Positions 7,220 through 9,264 of a stretch of 9,264 nt of DNA are shown piece after piece. The position numbers and the translations under genes are program-made. Numbering within the stretch: position 1 is the first letter of the stretch; each line of letters opens with the position of its first letter. The DNA comes from Bacteroidales bacterium UBA1722 (lineage in GTDB: Bacteria; Bacteroidota; Bacteroidia; Bacteroidales; UBA932): positions 17,429 through 26,692 of the forward strand of contig DCIQ01000078.1 in the NCBI GenBank assembly GCA_002317435.1, given 5' to 3'. Under the pieces are notes generated by a model. It was not told the origin of the DNA and searched no databases. It was given only the letters and a program-made list of their open reading frames with translations.

Positions 7220-7704
7220 AGAGGTTGTTCACATATCAGGCGGCCATCCTGCTGACTGTCACCTATATGCTTTCATATATAGGGTTCGGTATCCATACCT
7301 GCTCGTGTGACGGCACCATACAGGTGATCCTCCTGTTCGACAATCTCTCCTGCGAGACCATCCACGCCCACATACACCTGAAAGGCTCCCACGAGCACCA
7401 TCACGGGGACGGATGCTGCGACGAAGAATCCGAGACCCGGGATTCAGGCGAAGGATGCACCCATAATCACGAAGACGGGTGCTGTCGTACAGACATAATG
7501 GTCCTTACCGATGACCAGGACGACAGCCGCCAGACCAATCTGGTGCAGGTGTCATTCCGGACCATCTGTTCTTCAGGGTATCTGGCGGCCAATGCACCGG
7601 CATTGCCGTCAGGCTTACATATCATCCACAATCATCTGCGCGAGGCGGAACTGCCCGACATCGGCGGCCCCACGCTCCCGGAACTTTCCGTCAGGCGAAT
7701 CTAG
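7216..7704 (+). CDS. Small exported His/Cys-rich protein, HYC_CC_PP-like, putative metal binding
   Basis: Predicted 162 residues with a hydrophobic N-terminal segment (about 7-25) that may be a signal peptide or anchor, placing the rest in the periplasm. The sequence has 13 His and 9 Cys, including HTCSC at 27-31, HAHIH at 50-54, HEHHHGDGCC at 59-68, and CTHNHEDGCC at 81-90. HxHxDGCC occurs twice (61-68 and 83-90). This resembles small Bacteroidota proteins with an H-x-C motif and a CC pair encoded just before TonB-dependent receptors; the C-terminal PP of that group is not clearly present. Soft-metal binding (copper, zinc or similar) is inferred from composition and context. The ATG at 7216 overlaps the upp stop (ATGA), and the receptor gene follows after 96 bases. 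No enzymatic motif is recognised. Confidence 0.8.
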   Translation: MKRLFTYQAAILLTVTYMLSYIGFGIHTCSCDGTIQVILLFDNLSCETIHAHIHLKGSHEHHHGDGCCDEESETRDSGEGCTHNHEDGCCRTDIMVLTDDQDDSRQTNLVQVSFRTICSSGYLAANAPALPSGLHIIHNHLREAELPDIGGPTLPELSVRRI

Positions 7705-7718
7705 CGGTCAGCACAGAT

Positions 7719-7741
7719 GGATATTGCCTCCGGCAATATCC
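7719..7741 (+). other. Perfect 10-bp hairpin between the His/Cys-rich gene and the receptor gene
   Basis: GGATATTGCC (7719-7728) pairs perfectly with GGCAATATCC (7732-7741) around a 3-base loop (TCC). There is no following U-tract, so a standard intrinsic terminator is unlikely. It lies in the 96-base intercistronic gap and could set transcript processing, stability or differential expression of the receptor relative to the upstream genes. The stem is directly visible; its role is inferred. Confidence 0.55.
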
Positions 7742-7747
7742 CAGACA

Positions 7748-7768
7748 TCCGAAGGCGAATCCTCCGGA
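7748..7768 (+). other. Second, imperfect hairpin in the receptor leader
   Basis: TCCGAAGG (7748-7755) and CCTCCGGA (7761-7768) pair with one A-C mismatch around a 5-base loop (CGAAT). It sits 6 bases after the perfect hairpin and 32 bases before the receptor start. The last 32 bases before ATG 7801 are A-rich and unstructured, typical for Bacteroidota translation starts. The pairing could be fortuitous. Confidence 0.3.
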
Positions 7769-7800
7769 GATGAACCGCCAAACAAACCAAATCGCACAAA

Positions 7801-9264
7801 ATGAAACGGATAATATTTTTCATTCTGCTCATGTCGCTCTCCGCTGCGGAAATACCCGCCCAGAGGGCCAAAGGGCACATAGTCGCCGGAGCGGTGCTGC
7901 ATGCCGGTGACAGGACTCCCGTCCCCTACGCCACCGTATATTGGCTCAGGACGGGCACATATATGGACTGCACCGATGAAGGTCTCTTCCAGTTCACCGT
8001 CTTCTCGGACGAGCCGGAAACTCTCGTCGCCACCGCAGTCGGCTACAGCACAGACACCGTCACCGTAACCAAAGAAACTCAATACGTCGAATTCCGCCTG
8101 AAAAGGACCAGTGAGATCACCGGCGCCGTCATCACCGGAGACGGTATCAGAAACCTCTCCGGGACCACCCCCATCCGGACGGAAGTGATCTCCGCCGCAG
8201 GGCTCTGCAAGATGGCTTGCTGTAATCTGGCCGAAAGCTTCGAGAACTCGGCATCCGTCACGGTAGGATACTCGGACGCCATAACGGGAGCCAGGCAGAT
8301 ACGTCTGCTGGGACTCTCCGGCATCTACACCACCCTTCAGGATGAAAACCGCCCCACGATGCGCGGTCTGGCCGCCCCGTTCGGGCTCTCCTACGTCCCA
8401 GGGCAGTGGCTGGAAAGCATCCAGATCGCCAAGGGCCCGTCTTCCGTGGTGAACTCTTCGGAAGCCATCACCGGACAGATAAATATGGAACACCGCAAAC
8501 CCACCGATGAGAAACCCCTCTTCGCGAACGTGTTCCTCAGCAGTGAACTCATGACTGAAGCCAATGTCGCTTCATCCCTCCAGCTCAACGACCGGTGGAG
8601 CACCGTCCTTCTGGGACATTTCTCCGCCATGCCGAAGGCACACGACATGGACGGGGACGGCTTCAAGGACGATCCCACCAGAACTCAGGTAAACTTCGCC
8701 AACCGCTGGCTCTACTATGTTCCCGACGGACCGCAGGTACGCTTCGGCGTCAAGGCTCTCTATGACGACCGTCTTGGAGGCAGCACGGCATTCAGGAAAG
8801 GCGATGAGAACAAATCTCCCGAAGAGATGGTAAGCGACGGCATCTGGGGCTCCAGAATAAAGAACAAGGAGTTCAACGGATACGTCAAGGCCGGCTTCCC
8901 CCTGAACGGTGACAATTCGATGAACATAGCCGTGGTCGGAGACTACACTTTCCACCAGTTCGATTCGAACTTCGGCATCAAGGGATATGACGGGCTCCAG
9001 AATTCGCTCTTCGCGAATGTAATCTACCAGTGGATACCGAATGACAGCCACCGTCTGAACGCAGGCATCCGGGACAGCTATGACCACTTCAACGAGCTGC
9101 TCACCGACAGATTCACGCTTTCAGACAAATCTCAAATCGGCACGAAGATCATGGATCTCTCCCGCAGCGAAAACATATTCGGCGTATATGGAGAGTACAC
9201 ATATTCTTACGGGGACATCCTGTCGGCCTGTGCCGGGGCAAGTCTCGATCACAACAGCATCTAC
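7801..9264 (+). CDS. TonB-dependent outer-membrane receptor, 3' end beyond window (probable metal transporter)
   Basis: An open frame of 488 codons runs from ATG 7801 to the last base without a stop; the C-terminal barrel is off the edge. A signal peptide (about 1-21, ending SAAEIPAQ) is followed by a carboxypeptidase-regulatory-like domain at about 27-105 (PVPYATVYWLRTG, CTDEGLFQF, ATAVGYSTDTV). The TonB plug domain is at about 115-228 (ESFENSASVTVGYSDA, RQIRLLGLSG, VPGQWLESIQIAKGPSSVVNS, EAITGQINME), and beta-barrel strands follow. The plug start carries Cys136, Cys140 and Cys141 (CxxxCC), a feature I associate with Bacteroidota receptors found beside heavy-metal genes. DMDGDGFKDD at 282-291 resembles a calcium-binding loop. 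The receptor is likely to import a metal or metal complex across the outer membrane using TonB energy. It follows the His/Cys-rich gene on the same strand. No own promoter matching TAnnTTTG was found in the 96-base gap. Confidence 0.92.
   Translation, partial: MKRIIFFILLMSLSAAEIPAQRAKGHIVAGAVLHAGDRTPVPYATVYWLRTGTYMDCTDEGLFQFTVFSDEPETLVATAVGYSTDTVTVTKETQYVEFRLKRTSEITGAVITGDGIRNLSGTTPIRTEVISAAGLCKMACCNLAESFENSASVTVGYSDAITGARQIRLLGLSGIYTTLQDENRPTMRGLAAPFGLSYVPGQWLESIQIAKGPSSVVNSSEAITGQINMEHRKPTDEKPLFANVFLSSELMTEANVASSLQLNDRWSTVLLGHFSAMPKAHDMDGDGFKDDPTRTQVNFANRWLYYVPDGPQVRFGVKALYDDRLGGSTAFRKGDENKSPEEMVSDGIWGSRIKNKEFNGYVKAGFPLNGDNSMNIAVVGDYTFHQFDSNFGIKGYDGLQNSLFANVIYQWIPNDSHRLNAGIRDSYDHFNELLTDRFTLSDKSQIGTKIMDLSRSENIFGVYGEYTYSYGDILSACAGASLDHNSIY

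Noticed and set aside
7705..7800. Intrinsic terminator between the His/Cys-rich gene and the receptor gene
   Set aside because: The hairpins are followed by mixed sequence without a run of T, so there is no standard rho-independent signal. They are listed as structural elements instead.
7708..8493. A 261-codon open frame on the minus strand opposite the receptor gene
   Set aside because: The plus-strand frame encodes a continuous TonB-dependent receptor with signal peptide, N-terminal domain and plug motifs. The minus-strand product has no recognisable domain and is rich in Gly, Asp and Arg, as expected for a complement of GC-rich coding sequence.

Overview
The window looks like chromosomal DNA from a Bacteroidota member, most likely Bacteroidales. 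Several intergenic gaps carry the Bacteroidota housekeeping promoter -7 element TAnnTTTG. Start codons sit behind A-rich leaders without Shine-Dalgarno sequences. The proteins (lipoprotein esterase, YhhQ, Bacteroidota-type HisS, TonB-dependent receptor with a carboxypeptidase-regulatory-like N-terminus) also fit that group. The codons are moderately GC-rich, so something near Rikenellaceae/Alistipes is possible, but this is only an impression.

Layout: (1) Positions 1-25 are the 5' part of a tRNA on the minus strand, probably initiator tRNA-fMet, with a good promoter at 39-69. (2) A secreted CE1-like esterase lipoprotein (155-1351, +) is divergent from the tRNA. It converges tail-to-tail with hisS (1361-2731, -) across a 9-base gap. 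(3) hisS is divergent from a secreted SGNH/GDSL hydrolase with an N-terminal beta-sandwich domain (2799-3989, +); their promoters overlap. (4) After a strong hairpin comes a six-helix queuosine-precursor transporter of the YhhQ family (4042-4725, +). (5) A probable operon then begins at a promoter near 4750: sppA (signal peptide peptidase), upp (uracil phosphoribosyltransferase), a small exported His/Cys-rich protein overlapping upp by 4 bases, and, after a 96-base gap with two hairpins, a TonB-dependent receptor that runs off the right edge (7801-9264).

The most interesting part is the right-hand end. The His/Cys-rich protein has a duplicated HxHxDGCC motif and an HTC motif just after its N-terminal hydrophobic segment, resembling the small HYC_CC_PP-type proteins that precede TonB-dependent receptors in Bacteroidota. 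The receptor has a CxxxCC motif at the start of its plug domain and a DxDGDGxxxD acidic loop. Together they suggest envelope handling or uptake of a transition metal, probably copper, although no metal specificity can be shown from sequence alone. The rest of the window is ordinary housekeeping and secreted hydrolase genes. No mobile element, CRISPR array, integrase or defence cassette was seen.
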